A stretch of DNA of 64,000 bases from CAVZYN01 sp963779515 (GCA_963779515.1 CAVZYN010000002.1:930001-994000); one strand, 5' to 3'. Positions 44,700 to 54,230 are shown, counted from the first letter of the stretch. Notes: generated by a model from the sequence alone, not told the origin. Numbers and translations: made by a program.

Positions 44700-46259
44700 A
44701 TGTCGCGCCGACCCGAGTCGATCCTTGAAGGCAAGAAGCGTCCGTTCACGGGAGCAGAGTATCTGGAGTCGCTGCGCGACGGCCGCGAGGTCTATATCTA
44801 CGGCGAGCGCGTCAAGGACGTCACCAAGCATCCGGCGTTCCGCAATTCGGCCGCCTCCATGGCGAAGCTCTATGACGCGCTGCACGATCCCAAAACCAAG
44901 GAAGTGCTGACGGGGCCGACAAATACGGGGTCGGGGGGATACACCCACAAATTTTTCAAGGCGGCACGATCGCGCGAGGAGGTGATCGCGCAACGCGATG
45001 CGATCGCCGCTTGGGCGCGCATCACCTACGGTTGGATGGGCCGCAGTCCCGACTACAAGGCGGCGTTCCTGAACACACTCGGCGCCAACGCGGAGTTCTA
45101 CGGCTCGTTCGCTGGCAATGCACGGGCGTGGCACACGCGTGCGCAGGAGGCGGTGCTCTATCTCAACCACGCCCTGATCAATCCGCCGATCGATCGCGCC
45201 AAGCCCGCCGAGCAAGTCAAAGATGTTTACATCACCATCCAGAAGGAAACGGACGCGGGGATCTACGTTTCAGGCGCGAAGGTGGTGGCGACCAATTCGG
45301 TGCTGACGCACTATAATTTTCTCGGCCAGAACATGGGGCAGGAGATCAATGATCCGAGCATGGTGGTGATGTTCATCGCGGCGATGGATACGCCCGGGAT
45401 CAAGCTGATCTGCCGGCCGTCGTATGAGTTGACGGCGGCCGCGACCGGCTCGCCCTGGGATTACCCGTTGTCGTCGCGGTTCGATGAGAACGATTCCATT
45501 TTCATTTTCGACAATGCGTTCATCCCCTGGGAGAACGTCTTCATTCATCGCGACGTCGAACGGCTGAAGGCATTCTATCCGAAATCCGGCTTCGTCAACG
45601 GCTTCACGTTGCAGGGCTGCACGCGCTTGGCGGTGAAGCTCGACTTCATCGCGGGCCTGCTGTCCAAGGCCGCCCGCTGTACGGGCGTCGAGGGGTTCCG
45701 TGGCGTGCAGGCGCAGATCGGCGAGGTGATCGGCTGGCGCAATCTGTTCTGGTCGCTGACCGACGCGATGGCGTGCAATCCCGAGCCCTGGGTCAATGGT
45801 CACGTATTGCCGAACAGCCGGGCCTCGACCGCCTATCGCTTGTTCATGACGGAGGCCTATCCGGCCGTGCGCTCGATCGTCGAAAAGGTGATTGCGTCAG
45901 GCCTCATCTACCTGCCATCGCATGCGGCGGACTTTAAAAATCCGGACATCGACAAGTACCTGGCGAAGTACGTGCGCGGCTCGAACGGGATCGACTACAA
46001 AGAGCGCATCAAGACGATGAAGCTCTTATGGGACGCGGTCGGGACCGAGTTCGGCGCGCGGCACGAACTCTATGAGATGAACTATGCCGGCAGCCACGAG
46101 CTGGTGCGGATGTTCCCCCTGCAACACGCAATGGGGACGGGACAGCTCAAAGAGATGGAAGCGTTCGCCGAGCGCTGCATGGCCGACTATGACGAGAATG
46201 GCTGGACCGACGCGGCCTATGCCGACGGCCGCGACATCTCGATTGTCGGTCAGCGGTAA
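44700..46259 (+). CDS. 4-hydroxyphenylacetate 3-hydroxylase family (HpaB) flavin monooxygenase
   Basis: 519 residues, full length. LEGKKRPFTGAEYLESLRDG and REVYIYGERVKDVTKHPAFR at the N-terminus, then YTHKFFKAARSREEVIAQRD, KIFLRPSYE-like IKLICRPSYELTAAATGSPW, DENDSIFIFDNAFIPWENVF and MNYAGSHELVRMFPLQHAMG. Reduced-flavin-dependent oxygenase component; the partner reductase (HpaC) is absent nearby. Apart from phenol ortho-hydroxylation the family includes pyrrole-2-carboxylate oxygenases and vinylacetyl-CoA isomerases. Coupling to aroQ is unusual. Confidence 0.85.
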   Translation: MSRRPESILEGKKRPFTGAEYLESLRDGREVYIYGERVKDVTKHPAFRNSAASMAKLYDALHDPKTKEVLTGPTNTGSGGYTHKFFKAARSREEVIAQRDAIAAWARITYGWMGRSPDYKAAFLNTLGANAEFYGSFAGNARAWHTRAQEAVLYLNHALINPPIDRAKPAEQVKDVYITIQKETDAGIYVSGAKVVATNSVLTHYNFLGQNMGQEINDPSMVVMFIAAMDTPGIKLICRPSYELTAAATGSPWDYPLSSRFDENDSIFIFDNAFIPWENVFIHRDVERLKAFYPKSGFVNGFTLQGCTRLAVKLDFIAGLLSKAARCTGVEGFRGVQAQIGEVIGWRNLFWSLTDAMACNPEPWVNGHVLPNSRASTAYRLFMTEAYPAVRSIVEKVIASGLIYLPSHAADFKNPDIDKYLAKYVRGSNGIDYKERIKTMKLLWDAVGTEFGARHELYEMNYAGSHELVRMFPLQHAMGTGQLKEMEAFAERCMADYDENGWTDAAYADGRDISIVGQR

Positions 46260-46302
46260 CAACTCGCCGGAGGGCGACGTCGCGCCAGGACTGCGCGCTG
46301 AA

Positions 46303-46342
46303 TGTCGCATACGCGCGCTTCGCGTCGCATTTTGACTTGCGA
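46303..46342 (+). promoter_or_regulatory. Candidate operator repeats upstream of soxBDAG-2
   Basis: TGTCGCAT (46303-46310) and CGTCGCAT (46323-46330) are direct repeats exactly 20 bp apart, about two helical turns. The second copy also forms an inverted repeat TCGCA ... TGCGA (46325-46342). The same half-site GTCGCA forms a perfect palindrome upstream of the corrinoid module at 54148. A shared regulator is suggested but unproven. Confidence 0.35.
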
Positions 46343-46404
46343 TTTCGGTCGCGGCCGGATCACAGTCCGGCGATGGCACGCAGGCGTCACGGGAGAGGGG
46401 TGCG

Positions 46405-47655
46405 ATGCGATTTTCCGCGGTGAATTTGCTGCGTCAGGCTTTTGCGGGCAACGCGGGCTGGCCTGAGCAATGGCGGTCGCCGGAGCCGCAGGCCGCTTAT
46501 GACGCCGTGATCGTCGGCGCAGGTGGGCATGGTCTTGCAACGGCCTACTATATGGCCGCCGAGCACGGCATGACGAACATCGCGGTCGTCGAGAAGGGTT
46601 GGCTCGGGGGCGGCAATACGGGGCGCAACACCACGATCATTCGCTCGAACTATCTCTGGGAAGAGTCGGAAGCGCTGTACGAGCACGCCGTCAAACTCTG
46701 GGAGACCCTGTCGCAAGAGCTCAACTACAACGTCATGTATTCACCGCGTGGTGTGATGATGCTGGCTCACAACACCCATGACGTGCAGGTGTTCAAGCGC
46801 CATGTCCATGCCAATCGCCTGGCGGGCATCGACAACGAATGGCTGTCGGCGGAGGAGGCGAAGGCCTTCTGTCCGATCCTCAACATCGAGAAGAGCGTGC
46901 GCTACCCAGTCATCGGAGCGGCGTTGCAGCGGCGCGGCGGCGTTGCCCGGCACGATGCGGTGGCGTGGGGTTACGCGCGGGCGGCGTCGGCGCTCGGTGT
47001 CGATATCATCCAGAACTGCGAAGTGACGGCGATCCGCCGTGATGCTGGCGGTGCGGTCGAGGCGATCGAAACGTCGAAAGGCACGATCAAAACGAAGCGC
47101 GTCGGCGTTGTCGCCGCCGGCCACACCAGCGTCGTCATGGACATGGCGGGGGTCCGGATGCCGATCGAGAGCTATCCGCTGCAGGCGCTGGTGTCGGAAC
47201 CCATCAAGCCGATCATGCCATGCGTGGTGATGTCGAACACGATCCACGCCTATATGTCGCAGTCCGACAAGGGCGAGCTAGTGATCGGGGCGGGAACGGA
47301 TGTCTACACATCGTATTCGCAGACCGGTGGGCTGCACATCTCGTCGCATACGCTGGACGCGATCTGCGAACTCTTTCCGATGGTGCGGCGGCTGCGCATG
47401 CTGAGGAATTGGGGCGGGATCGTCGACGTGACGCCGGACCGGTCGCCGATCATCGGCAAGACGCCGGTGCCCGGCCTGTTCGTCAACTGTGGCTGGGGCA
47501 CGGGCGGGTTCAAGGCGACTCCGGGATCTGGCCATGTGTTCGCTCATACCGTGGCAACGGGCGAACCGCATCCGATCAGCGCACCGTTCACACTCGACCG
47601 CTTCCGGACCGGGCGGCTGATCGACGAAGCCGCCGCCGCCGCGGTCGCGCATTGA
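46405..47655 (+). CDS. soxB: Sarcosine oxidase beta subunit (operon 2)
   Basis: 416 residues. YDAVIVGAGGHGLATAYYMA is the FAD site; GNTGRNTTIIRSNYLWEESE follows; the His in VARHDAVAWGYARAASALG is the expected covalent FMN site; NCGWGTGGFKATPGSGHVFA is near the end. GGGAGAGGGG precedes the ATG. It is clearly homologous to, but well diverged from, operon 1's subunit (differences in most helices), so this is an old duplication or separate acquisition, not a recent copy. Confidence 0.94.
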   Translation: MRFSAVNLLRQAFAGNAGWPEQWRSPEPQAAYDAVIVGAGGHGLATAYYMAAEHGMTNIAVVEKGWLGGGNTGRNTTIIRSNYLWEESEALYEHAVKLWETLSQELNYNVMYSPRGVMMLAHNTHDVQVFKRHVHANRLAGIDNEWLSAEEAKAFCPILNIEKSVRYPVIGAALQRRGGVARHDAVAWGYARAASALGVDIIQNCEVTAIRRDAGGAVEAIETSKGTIKTKRVGVVAAGHTSVVMDMAGVRMPIESYPLQALVSEPIKPIMPCVVMSNTIHAYMSQSDKGELVIGAGTDVYTSYSQTGGLHISSHTLDAICELFPMVRRLRMLRNWGGIVDVTPDRSPIIGKTPVPGLFVNCGWGTGGFKATPGSGHVFAHTVATGEPHPISAPFTLDRFRTGRLIDEAAAAAVAH

Positions 47656-47665
47656 GAGCCACCAC

Positions 47666-47971
47666 ATGCTTCTGATCCGCTGCCCGTATTGCGAGATGGA
47701 CCGGCCCGAGCTCGAATTCCGCTACGGCGGCGAGGCGCATATCGCGCGCGCGCTCGAGCCGTCGCGGACGTCCGACGAAGAATGGGCTCAGTTCCTCTAC
47801 ATGCGCAGCAATCCGAAGGGCATACATTTCGAGCGCTGGCGGCATACATCTGGCTGCGGCCGCTTCTTCAACGCCGTGCGCGACACGGTAACGGACAAAT
47901 TTCTGCTCACCTACAAGGCGGGCGAGCCGAAACCGGATTCAACTAAGTTCCTCGGACCAGTGCGATCATGA
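47666..47971 (+). CDS. soxD: Sarcosine oxidase delta subunit (operon 2)
   Basis: 101 residues. Zinc ligands in IRCPYCEMDRPELEFRYGGE and HTSGCGRFFNAVRDTVTD. DEEWAQFLYMRSNPKGIHFE is the family core. It is longer than the operon 1 copy and ends TKFLGPVRS. Ten bases after soxB, and overlapping soxA by 4 bp. Confidence 0.94.
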   Translation: MLLIRCPYCEMDRPELEFRYGGEAHIARALEPSRTSDEEWAQFLYMRSNPKGIHFERWRHTSGCGRFFNAVRDTVTDKFLLTYKAGEPKPDSTKFLGPVRS

Positions 47972-50900
47972 GCGGCGCATTCCGTGCCTCCGCTGGCGGG
48001 CGCATTGATCGGAGCCGGCAGCTCCGGTTTACGTTCGACAGTAAGTCCTACACGGGCTTCGCCGGCGATACACTCGCATCGGCGTTGCTCGCGAACGGCG
48101 TGCATTTGATGGGCCGGTCCTTCAAGTATCATCGTCCGCGCGGTGTCGTCGCGGCGGGTGCTGAAGAACCCAATGCGCTCGTCGGCATCGATCGCGGCGG
48201 CGGCCGCTATACGCCCAATCTCAGGGCAACTCAGGTTGAACTTTACGACGGCCTCTTTGCCGTCAGCCAGAACCGCTGGCCGTCGCTCGCCTTCGATGCG
48301 GGCGCCATCAATGATTGGATGCCACCGGGACTGTTAAGTGCGGGCTTCTACTACAAGACGTTCATGGGGCCGGGACGCGCGTGGCACAAACTCTATGAGC
48401 CAGCAATCCGCCGGAGCGCGGGCCTTGGCAGAGCCGCAGCCTTGCCCGATCCGGATCACTACACGCAGCGCTATGCGCATTGCGATGTGCTGATCGTCGG
48501 CGCGGGCGCTGCGGGGCTTGCGGCGGCGCTTGCGGCGGCGGAGGCAGGTGTCCGTGTGATCCTATGCGACGAGCAGGCTGAGATGGGCGGCGGCCTTCTG
48601 GCTGAAAGGGTGGCCACGATCGACGGACAGTCCGCTGGCGCATGGGTCGCGGAGACTTGCGCGCGATTGGCGGCGTTGGACCATGTCACGGTGCTGCCGA
48701 GGACGCAGGCTTTCGGATATTACGCGCAGAACTTCGTGGCGCTGGCCGAGCGCGTGACCGACCATGTCGCTGCGCCCGATCCAAAGGTACCGCGCGAACG
48801 GTTGTGGAAGGTGCGGGCGAAGCGCGTGGTGCTGGCGACGGGTGCAATCGAACGGCCACTTGTATTCCCCGACAACGATCGGCCCGGCGTCATGTTGGCA
48901 TCGGCGGCGCAGATATTTGCCAATCGCTATGGCGTGAAGGTTGGCGAGAAGGCTGTGGTGTTCACCGCCGATGACAGTGGCTATGCGGCGGCGCTGGACC
49001 TGATGCATGGCGGAACGGTGATTGCCGCTATCGCGGATCTTCGGCGGGCACCGGGCGGGCTTGGTCCTGCGGCTGCGTTGCATGCGGGGCTTGCGATCAT
49101 GCCGGGCACGGTCGTGATCGGGGTCAGCGGCAGCAAGCGCGTGACCGGCGCGCGGCTCGGGCGGATCGGCCGCGATGGCGCGGTCGAGGAAATGGCGCCG
49201 GTGGATTGTGACGTCGTCGCCATGGCGGGCGGGTGGACGCCGAATGTCAATCTTTTCTCGCAGTCGCGCGGAAAATTGCGCTTCGACGAGTCCCGGCAGA
49301 TTTATGTGCCGGGCGCTCCGGCGCAGGCGCTGACATCGGTTGGCGGCTGCAATGGGACGTTCGATTGCACTGTTGCGATCAACGAGGGCGCCGCGGCGGG
49401 ACGTGCGGCGGCGGAAGCCGCCGGCGCGACCAGCAAAGCGGCACGACGCGCCTATGCGATGACCGGTGTCGTGGCGGCGGCGGGCGGATATCACGGGGCT
49501 GTGCCGCATCCCTACAAACCAAGCAGCGTAAAAGCATTCGTCGATTTCCAGAACGATGTGACGGCAAAGGATATCAAGCTCGCGGTGCAGGAAGGCTTCC
49601 ATTCGATCGAGCATGTGAAGCGCTACACCACCAGCGGCATGGCGACGGATCAAGGCAAAACCTCGAACATGAATGCGCTCTCGATAGCGTCGGCGGCGCT
49701 GGGTCGCCCGATCCCAGAGGTAGGCCTGACGACGTTTCGCGCGCCCTATACGCCGGTGACGTTTGGCACGTTCGCCGGCCATTCGCGCGGCAAACATTTT
49801 GATCCGGAGCGCAAGACGCCGATCCACGGCTGGGCCGAGGCGCAGGGGGCGGCTTTCGAGGATGTCGGCATGTGGAAACGCGCTTGGTACTTCCCGCGTG
49901 GCGGCGAGGAGATGCATGCGGCAGTCGCGCGCGAGAGCAAAGCCGTGCGTGCGGGCGTTGGCCTTTTCGATGCCTCGACGCTTGGCAAGATCGAGGTCGC
50001 CGGTCCCGATGCCGCCGAGTTCATGAACCGGCTCTACACCAACGCTTGGACCAAGCTGGAGGTGGGTCGCTCCCGCTACGGGTTGATGTTGAATGAAGCG
50101 GGCTTTGTCATGGACGATGGCGTGATCGGGCGGATGGCGCAGGACCGGTTTCACGTGACGACGACAACCGGCGGCGCGCCGCGCGTGCTCGCACATATGG
50201 AAGACTACCTGCAGACCGAGTTCACGGATCTCAAGGTCTGGCTGACGTCGACGACGGAACAGTGGGCGGTGATCGCGGTGCAGGGCCCGAACGCGCGCAA
50301 GGTGATCGCGCCGCTGGTGCGCGGGGTCGATCTCGGAGCCCAAGCGATGCCGCACATGAGTGCGCGCGAGGGCAAGATCGGCGGGGTGCCGATGCGCCTC
50401 TTTCGCGTCAGCTTCACGGGCGAACTTGGCTACGAGATCAACGTTCCCGCCGACTATGGCCGTGCGGTCTGGGAGGCAGTCTGGGCCGAGGGGCAACGCC
50501 ACGGGATGGTCGCGTATGGCACCGAGACGATGCATGTGCTGCGCGCGGAGAAGGGCTATATCATCGTCGGGCAAGAGACCGATGGCACCGTGACGCCCAA
50601 TGATCTCGGTCTGGATTGGGCGATCGGCAAGCTCAAGGCCGACTTCGTCGGCAAGCGGTCGTTGGCGCGGCCGGATCTCGTGAAGGCCGACCGCAAGCAG
50701 CTTGTGGGACTGCTCACCACCGATCCAGCGGTCGTGCTCGAGGAGGGCGCGCAGATCACACTCGGCGCGGATCCAGCGACGGGGACGCCAGCGCTCGGCC
50801 ATGTGACATCGTCTTATTTCAGCGCGGTGCTTGGCCGGTCGATCGCCATGGCCATCGTCGCTGCGGGGCGATCGCGTCACGGCACGACGCTCTACGTGCC

Positions 50901-50979
50901 GATGCCGGGTGGTGGCTTTCCAGTGACGGTAACGGCGCCGATGTTCTACGACCAGGAAGGAGCGCGCCTCGATGCTTGA
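47968..50979 (+). CDS. soxA: Sarcosine oxidase alpha subunit (operon 2)
   Basis: 1003 residues. DTLASALLANGVHLMGRSFK and YHRPRGVVAAGAEEPNALVG open the cluster-free Fer2-like region; CDVLIVGAGAAGLAAALAAA is the dinucleotide fold; ATGAIERPLVFPDNDRPGVM follows. The C-terminal GcvT half has YGLMLNEAGFVMDDGVIGRM, FTGELGYEINVPADYG and GTETMHVLRAEKGYIIVGQE with the folate-binding Asp/Glu region. A long antisense frame over most of it is a shadow. It overlaps soxG by 8 bp. Confidence 0.96.
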   Translation: MSGAFRASAGGRIDRSRQLRFTFDSKSYTGFAGDTLASALLANGVHLMGRSFKYHRPRGVVAAGAEEPNALVGIDRGGGRYTPNLRATQVELYDGLFAVSQNRWPSLAFDAGAINDWMPPGLLSAGFYYKTFMGPGRAWHKLYEPAIRRSAGLGRAAALPDPDHYTQRYAHCDVLIVGAGAAGLAAALAAAEAGVRVILCDEQAEMGGGLLAERVATIDGQSAGAWVAETCARLAALDHVTVLPRTQAFGYYAQNFVALAERVTDHVAAPDPKVPRERLWKVRAKRVVLATGAIERPLVFPDNDRPGVMLASAAQIFANRYGVKVGEKAVVFTADDSGYAAALDLMHGGTVIAAIADLRRAPGGLGPAAALHAGLAIMPGTVVIGVSGSKRVTGARLGRIGRDGAVEEMAPVDCDVVAMAGGWTPNVNLFSQSRGKLRFDESRQIYVPGAPAQALTSVGGCNGTFDCTVAINEGAAAGRAAAEAAGATSKAARRAYAMTGVVAAAGGYHGAVPHPYKPSSVKAFVDFQNDVTAKDIKLAVQEGFHSIEHVKRYTTSGMATDQGKTSNMNALSIASAALGRPIPEVGLTTFRAPYTPVTFGTFAGHSRGKHFDPERKTPIHGWAEAQGAAFEDVGMWKRAWYFPRGGEEMHAAVARESKAVRAGVGLFDASTLGKIEVAGPDAAEFMNRLYTNAWTKLEVGRSRYGLMLNEAGFVMDDGVIGRMAQDRFHVTTTTGGAPRVLAHMEDYLQTEFTDLKVWLTSTTEQWAVIAVQGPNARKVIAPLVRGVDLGAQAMPHMSAREGKIGGVPMRLFRVSFTGELGYEINVPADYGRAVWEAVWAEGQRHGMVAYGTETMHVLRAEKGYIIVGQETDGTVTPNDLGLDWAIGKLKADFVGKRSLARPDLVKADRKQLVGLLTTDPAVVLEEGAQITLGADPATGTPALGHVTSSYFSAVLGRSIAMAIVAAGRSRHGTTLYVPMPGGGFPVTVTAPMFYDQEGARLDA

Positions 50980-51553
50980 TCTCTCCTCGTCGCGCGCGCC
51001 GGCGCTTTCGCCCTTGAGTACCAGTGCCAACCCTACTGTCACGCTGACGCCGCTGGCGCCGGCAACCCGCTTCGTCCTGCGGGGCGATGTCGCTGTGCGG
51101 CTGGCGGCTGGGACCGCATTTGGAGTCGCCCTTCCGGAGCAGCCCTGCGGATCGGCACGCCAAGACCAGCGTGCGGCGCTGTGGCTCGGGCCGGACGAGT
51201 GGTTGTTGATGGATCTCAGCGGCCCGAGCGAGGCCGCGCAACACGCCCTGACGGCGGCGCTGGCGGGTTTGCCGCACAGTCTCGTGGACGTCTCACACCG
51301 GCAGACCGCGATCGCCGTCGAAGGGCCGAAAGCCGAGCTGGCGCTGAACGCGTTTGTGCCGCTGGATCTCTCGCTCACCGCGTTTCCGGTCGGCATGGCG
51401 ACGCGGACGATCTTCGAAAAAGCCGAGATCGTTCTGTGGCGGCGTGCCGCTGACGCATTCCACGTCGAGGTCTGGCGCTCGTTCGCGCCCTACGTCGCAG
51501 ACCTCTTGTCGATCGTGCAATCAGAACTGGACGTCACGTCGCGAGAGCCTTGA
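50972..51553 (+). CDS. soxG: Sarcosine oxidase gamma subunit (operon 2)
   Basis: 193 residues, shorter than the operon 1 copy. LWLGPDEWLLMDLSGPSEAA, SLVDVSHRQTAIAVEGPKAE and FEKAEIVLWRRAADAFHVEV are the gamma-subunit landmarks. It starts inside soxA and its last 20 bp overlap the convergent DUF1638 gene, the same tail-to-tail arrangement as at operon 1. Confidence 0.92.
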   Translation: MLDLSSSRAPALSPLSTSANPTVTLTPLAPATRFVLRGDVAVRLAAGTAFGVALPEQPCGSARQDQRAALWLGPDEWLLMDLSGPSEAAQHALTAALAGLPHSLVDVSHRQTAIAVEGPKAELALNAFVPLDLSLTAFPVGMATRTIFEKAEIVLWRRAADAFHVEVWRSFAPYVADLLSIVQSELDVTSREP

Positions 51554-52148
51554 TCGCCGGTGCCAGATCGCCATAACCGGTGAAGCGGTGCTCGAAGGCG
51601 AGGTTCAGCCGGGTGGCCGCGGCACGCGCCTCGTCGAGGAGTGTCGGGTCACGGGTTTGAGCGAGATAGACGACCTTCGCGTAGTTTCCGAAATACATAT
51701 CGCGGAGTTCGGGGTGGCGGTCGATACCGAGCCCCTCGATCACCAGCGTGTCGAACTGGCGGACGAGGAAATCCGTCAGGAAGAACGCGCGCATGTCCGC
51801 CTCGCTGCGCGCCGCGAACGCGTCAACGCCCGAATAGAATGCGTAGCAGTGAGCGCCCGGAAGCCGCGCCACCTGCTCCTCGTCGAGCACCCTGTCGAGG
51901 AGGCCGCCGGTACCGCAGTCGGCATAGGCGACGAAGATGCGATCATGCGTCGTGCGGGCCTCGCGAATGGCCGCGCGCACGGCCTCGGGGATCAGCTTTG
52001 GCGTGTTGTGCAGGCCGGCTGGCAGGCAGGTGAGGTCGATGTGCGCGAGATTGTTGGCGTCGCGTACGGCCAGAATTTCGCGCGCAAGCGCTCCACAGGA
52101 GATGATGAGCGTGCGGTCCGGAGAAAGCGGTGATGGCGCGGCGGTCAT
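51534..52148 (-). CDS. DUF1638 family protein
   Basis: 204 residues. RTLIISCGALAREILAVRDA starts the fold; LPAGLHNTPKLIPEAVRAAI, FVAYADCGTGGLLDRVLDEE and PGAHCYAFYSGVDAF carry conserved Cys, Asp and His that look like a metal or ligand site; EGLGIDRHPELRDMYFGNY follows. DUF1638 genes are typically beside corrinoid proteins and methyltransferases; some may be methyltransferase partners. Function not established. Third gene of the leftward transcript, 17 bp after the corrinoid protein. Confidence 0.85.
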   Translation of the reverse strand: MTAAPSPLSPDRTLIISCGALAREILAVRDANNLAHIDLTCLPAGLHNTPKLIPEAVRAAIREARTTHDRIFVAYADCGTGGLLDRVLDEEQVARLPGAHCYAFYSGVDAFAARSEADMRAFFLTDFLVRQFDTLVIEGLGIDRHPELRDMYFGNYAKVVYLAQTRDPTLLDEARAAATRLNLAFEHRFTGYGDLAPAIKALAT

Positions 52149-52165
52149 GGCGACCCGCTTTCCTA

Positions 52166-52867
52166 TCAGGCGGAGGCGCCGCTGCGCTGGTTGTGTTTAC
52201 GGTTCACCCAGTCCTTGGCGGTTTCGACGGCGACAGCGGCATCGCGGCAATAGGCGTCGGCGCCGATCGCGCGGGCAAAATCCTCGTTCACCGGCGCGCC
52301 GCCGACGAGCACCGTGATCTTATCGCGGAGGCCCTTTTCCTTCAGCGTGTCGATGACGACTTTCATGTAGGGCATCGTGGTGGTGAGCAGCGCCGACATG
52401 CCGAGCAATTCCGGCTGGTGCTCGTCGATGGCTTTCAGGAACTTGTCGACATCGGTGTTGATGCCGAGGTCGACGACTTCGAAGCCAGCACCTTCGAGCA
52501 TCATGGAGACGAGGTTCTTGCCTATGTCGTGGATATCGCCTTTGACGGTGCCGATCACGATCTTGCCGACGCGGGGTGCGCCGGTCGCGACCAGCAGCGG
52601 CTTCAATACGCCCATGCCGGCTTTCATGGCGTTGGCGGAGAGCAGGACTTCGGGCACGAAGAGAATGCCGTCGCGGAAGTCGTCGCCGACGATCTTCATG
52701 CCGTCGACGAGGGCCACGGTCAGCACCTTGTAGGGCGTCCAGTCGCGCTTCAGAAGAATGTTGACGCCATCGACGACCTCCTCCTTGAGGCCGTCGTAGA
52801 GGTCTTCATGCATCTGCTTGACGAGCGCCGTATCGTCGAGGTTCGCCAGGATGATCTCGTCTGCCAT
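52166..52867 (-). CDS. Corrinoid (B12-binding) methyl-carrier protein
   Basis: 233 residues, full length of MtbC/MtmC-type carriers. The helical cap domain has LYDGLKEEVVDGVNILLKRD and FVPEVLLSANAMKAGMGVLK. The Rossmann B12 domain has GTVKGDIHDIGKNLVSMMLE (the DxHxxG base-off ligand), LGINTDVDKFLKAIDEHQPE, MSALLTTTMPYMKVVIDTL and VLVGGAPVNEDFARAIGADA. It shuttles a methyl group between a substrate-specific methyltransferase and an acceptor. A 196-bp gap upstream suggests its own promoter. Confidence 0.95.
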   Translation of the reverse strand: MADEIILANLDDTALVKQMHEDLYDGLKEEVVDGVNILLKRDWTPYKVLTVALVDGMKIVGDDFRDGILFVPEVLLSANAMKAGMGVLKPLLVATGAPRVGKIVIGTVKGDIHDIGKNLVSMMLEGAGFEVVDLGINTDVDKFLKAIDEHQPELLGMSALLTTTMPYMKVVIDTLKEKGLRDKITVLVGGAPVNEDFARAIGADAYCRDAAVAVETAKDWVNRKHNQRSGASA

Positions 52868-53063
52868 GCACGGTGCCTCGGGACGGTCAAATCATTAAAC
52901 TGAGTGCCACAACACTAGGAAAGTTGGTCAACCGCAAGTGGTTCTTCCGCGACAGGGTCTGGTCTGATTTTGCCTGTGAAATAGGCCCACAGCAGGATGT
53001 GCGATTTGTCTTAACGGAGCGTTGGACTTTGATCGGATGCGCATTGGGCATAGGTACGCGAGA

Positions 53064-54054
53064 TCAAGCGCCCCTTCGCCCCTTGCGTTTGACGGCGCCG
53101 CTGGTGTTGGGCGGGGAGACGAGGGGGCCAAGGGCGGTGATCACGGCGTCGAGATCCGGGGCTGCGCGCTTTTCATGAATGTCGAGGGCGCCGCGCATGG
53201 CGGCGAGATGCGTCGGCGACGTGCCGCAGCAGCCGCCGATGATGCGGGCGCCAGCGTCGCGGGCAAGGCGGGCGTAGTCGCACATCAATTCGGGCGTGCC
53301 GCTGTACTCGACCTTGTCGCCGTTGACGCGAGGAATGCCGCAGTTGGCTTTGGCGACCACGACGGCTTCGGGGTGTGCCGCGGTGATGGCGAGGATCGAG
53401 GCCACAAGATCGGACGCGCCGACGCCGCAGTTGGAGCCGATGGCGGCAGGCGGCGGTGTGAAACCCGTGACGGCGTCGCTGTAGGCTTCCGGCGTGTTGC
53501 CCATCATGGTGCGGCCCGCCGTGTCGAAGCTCGCCGTCAAAACGTAGCGCATGCCAACATGGCTGGCGGCGGTGGCGGCGGCGCGCATCTCCTCGATCGC
53601 CGACATGGTCTCGATCCAGAGGATGTCGGCGCCGCCGGCTTTCAGGCCTTGCATCTGCTCGACGAACACATCCACGGCCTCGGCTTCCGTGAGCGCACCA
53701 AGGGGGGCAAGCAGGTCGCCGGTCGGGCCGACAGAGCCCGCGACGATCACCGGGCGCTCGGTCTCGGCCACGACGGCGCGGGCGAGTTCGACGGCGCGGC
53801 GATTGAGGTCGTGGGTCTCGGACTTCGAGATTGTGCAGCGCGAGGCGCCGGCGGTTGCAGCCGAAGGTGTTGGTCAGGATGATGTCGGCGCCAGCCTCGA
53901 CAAAGCTGCGATGCAGCGCCTGGATCCGGTCCGGGTGCCGGGTGATCCACAGTTCAGGTGCATCGCCCGACGTCAGCCCCATGTCGAAAAGGTTCGTGCC
54001 GGTGGCGCCGTCAGCCAGCAGCCAGCCCTTTTTTGATAGTAGTTCGTCCAGCAT
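53064..54054 (-). CDS. Homocysteine S-methyltransferase family protein (single-base frameshift)
   Basis: MLDELLSKKGWLLADGATGT and IILTNTFGCNRRRLALHNLE in the first frame; SETHDLNRRAVELARAV, ETERPVIVAGSVGPTGDLLA, IGSNCGVGASDLVAS and ARIIGGCCGTSPTHLAAMRG in the second. The three zinc-binding Cys (SNCG, GGCCG) are intact. Deleting one base at 53821-53826 (GAAGTC on the minus strand) joins the frames at 329 residues. It moves a methyl group to homocysteine, presumably from the neighbouring corrinoid protein. Start 54054 has GAGG upstream; the Met at 54084 does not. Confidence 0.85.
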
Positions 54055-54147
54055 GGGTCGCCTCGTAGGATGCATTTCAGGCATTCTGTCACGATTTGGG
54101 GTGCGGGCCGACGGCCCGAATCGACGCGGGCATGTCGCTTTGCGGCA

Positions 54148-54160
54148 TGCGACTGTCGCA
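54148..54160. promoter_or_regulatory. Candidate operator palindrome in the divergent corrinoid-module promoter
   Basis: TGCGACTGTCGCA is a perfect 6-bp inverted repeat around one central base. It lies in the 176-bp gap between the divergent homocysteine-methyltransferase gene and the 'virulence factor' gene, where it could control both transcripts. GTCGCA half-sites also occur upstream of soxBDAG-2. Confidence 0.4.
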
Positions 54161-54230
54161 CGCCGCCCCTCGCCGCAGCGAGACGCGGTACAACCTGGAA
54201 TCGGCTAGACTGGACGTGAGGTGATCGACG

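Noticed and set aside
48562..51396. 944-codon antisense open frame over soxA-2
   Set aside because: A shadow of high-GC codon bias: the sense strand encodes a full sarcosine oxidase alpha subunit, and the antisense product is Arg/His-rich without domains.
52868..53063. Sigma-54 promoter (TGGCAC) upstream of the corrinoid gene
   Set aside because: The -24 element is present, but the required GC at -12 is AA, so spacing and sequence fail.
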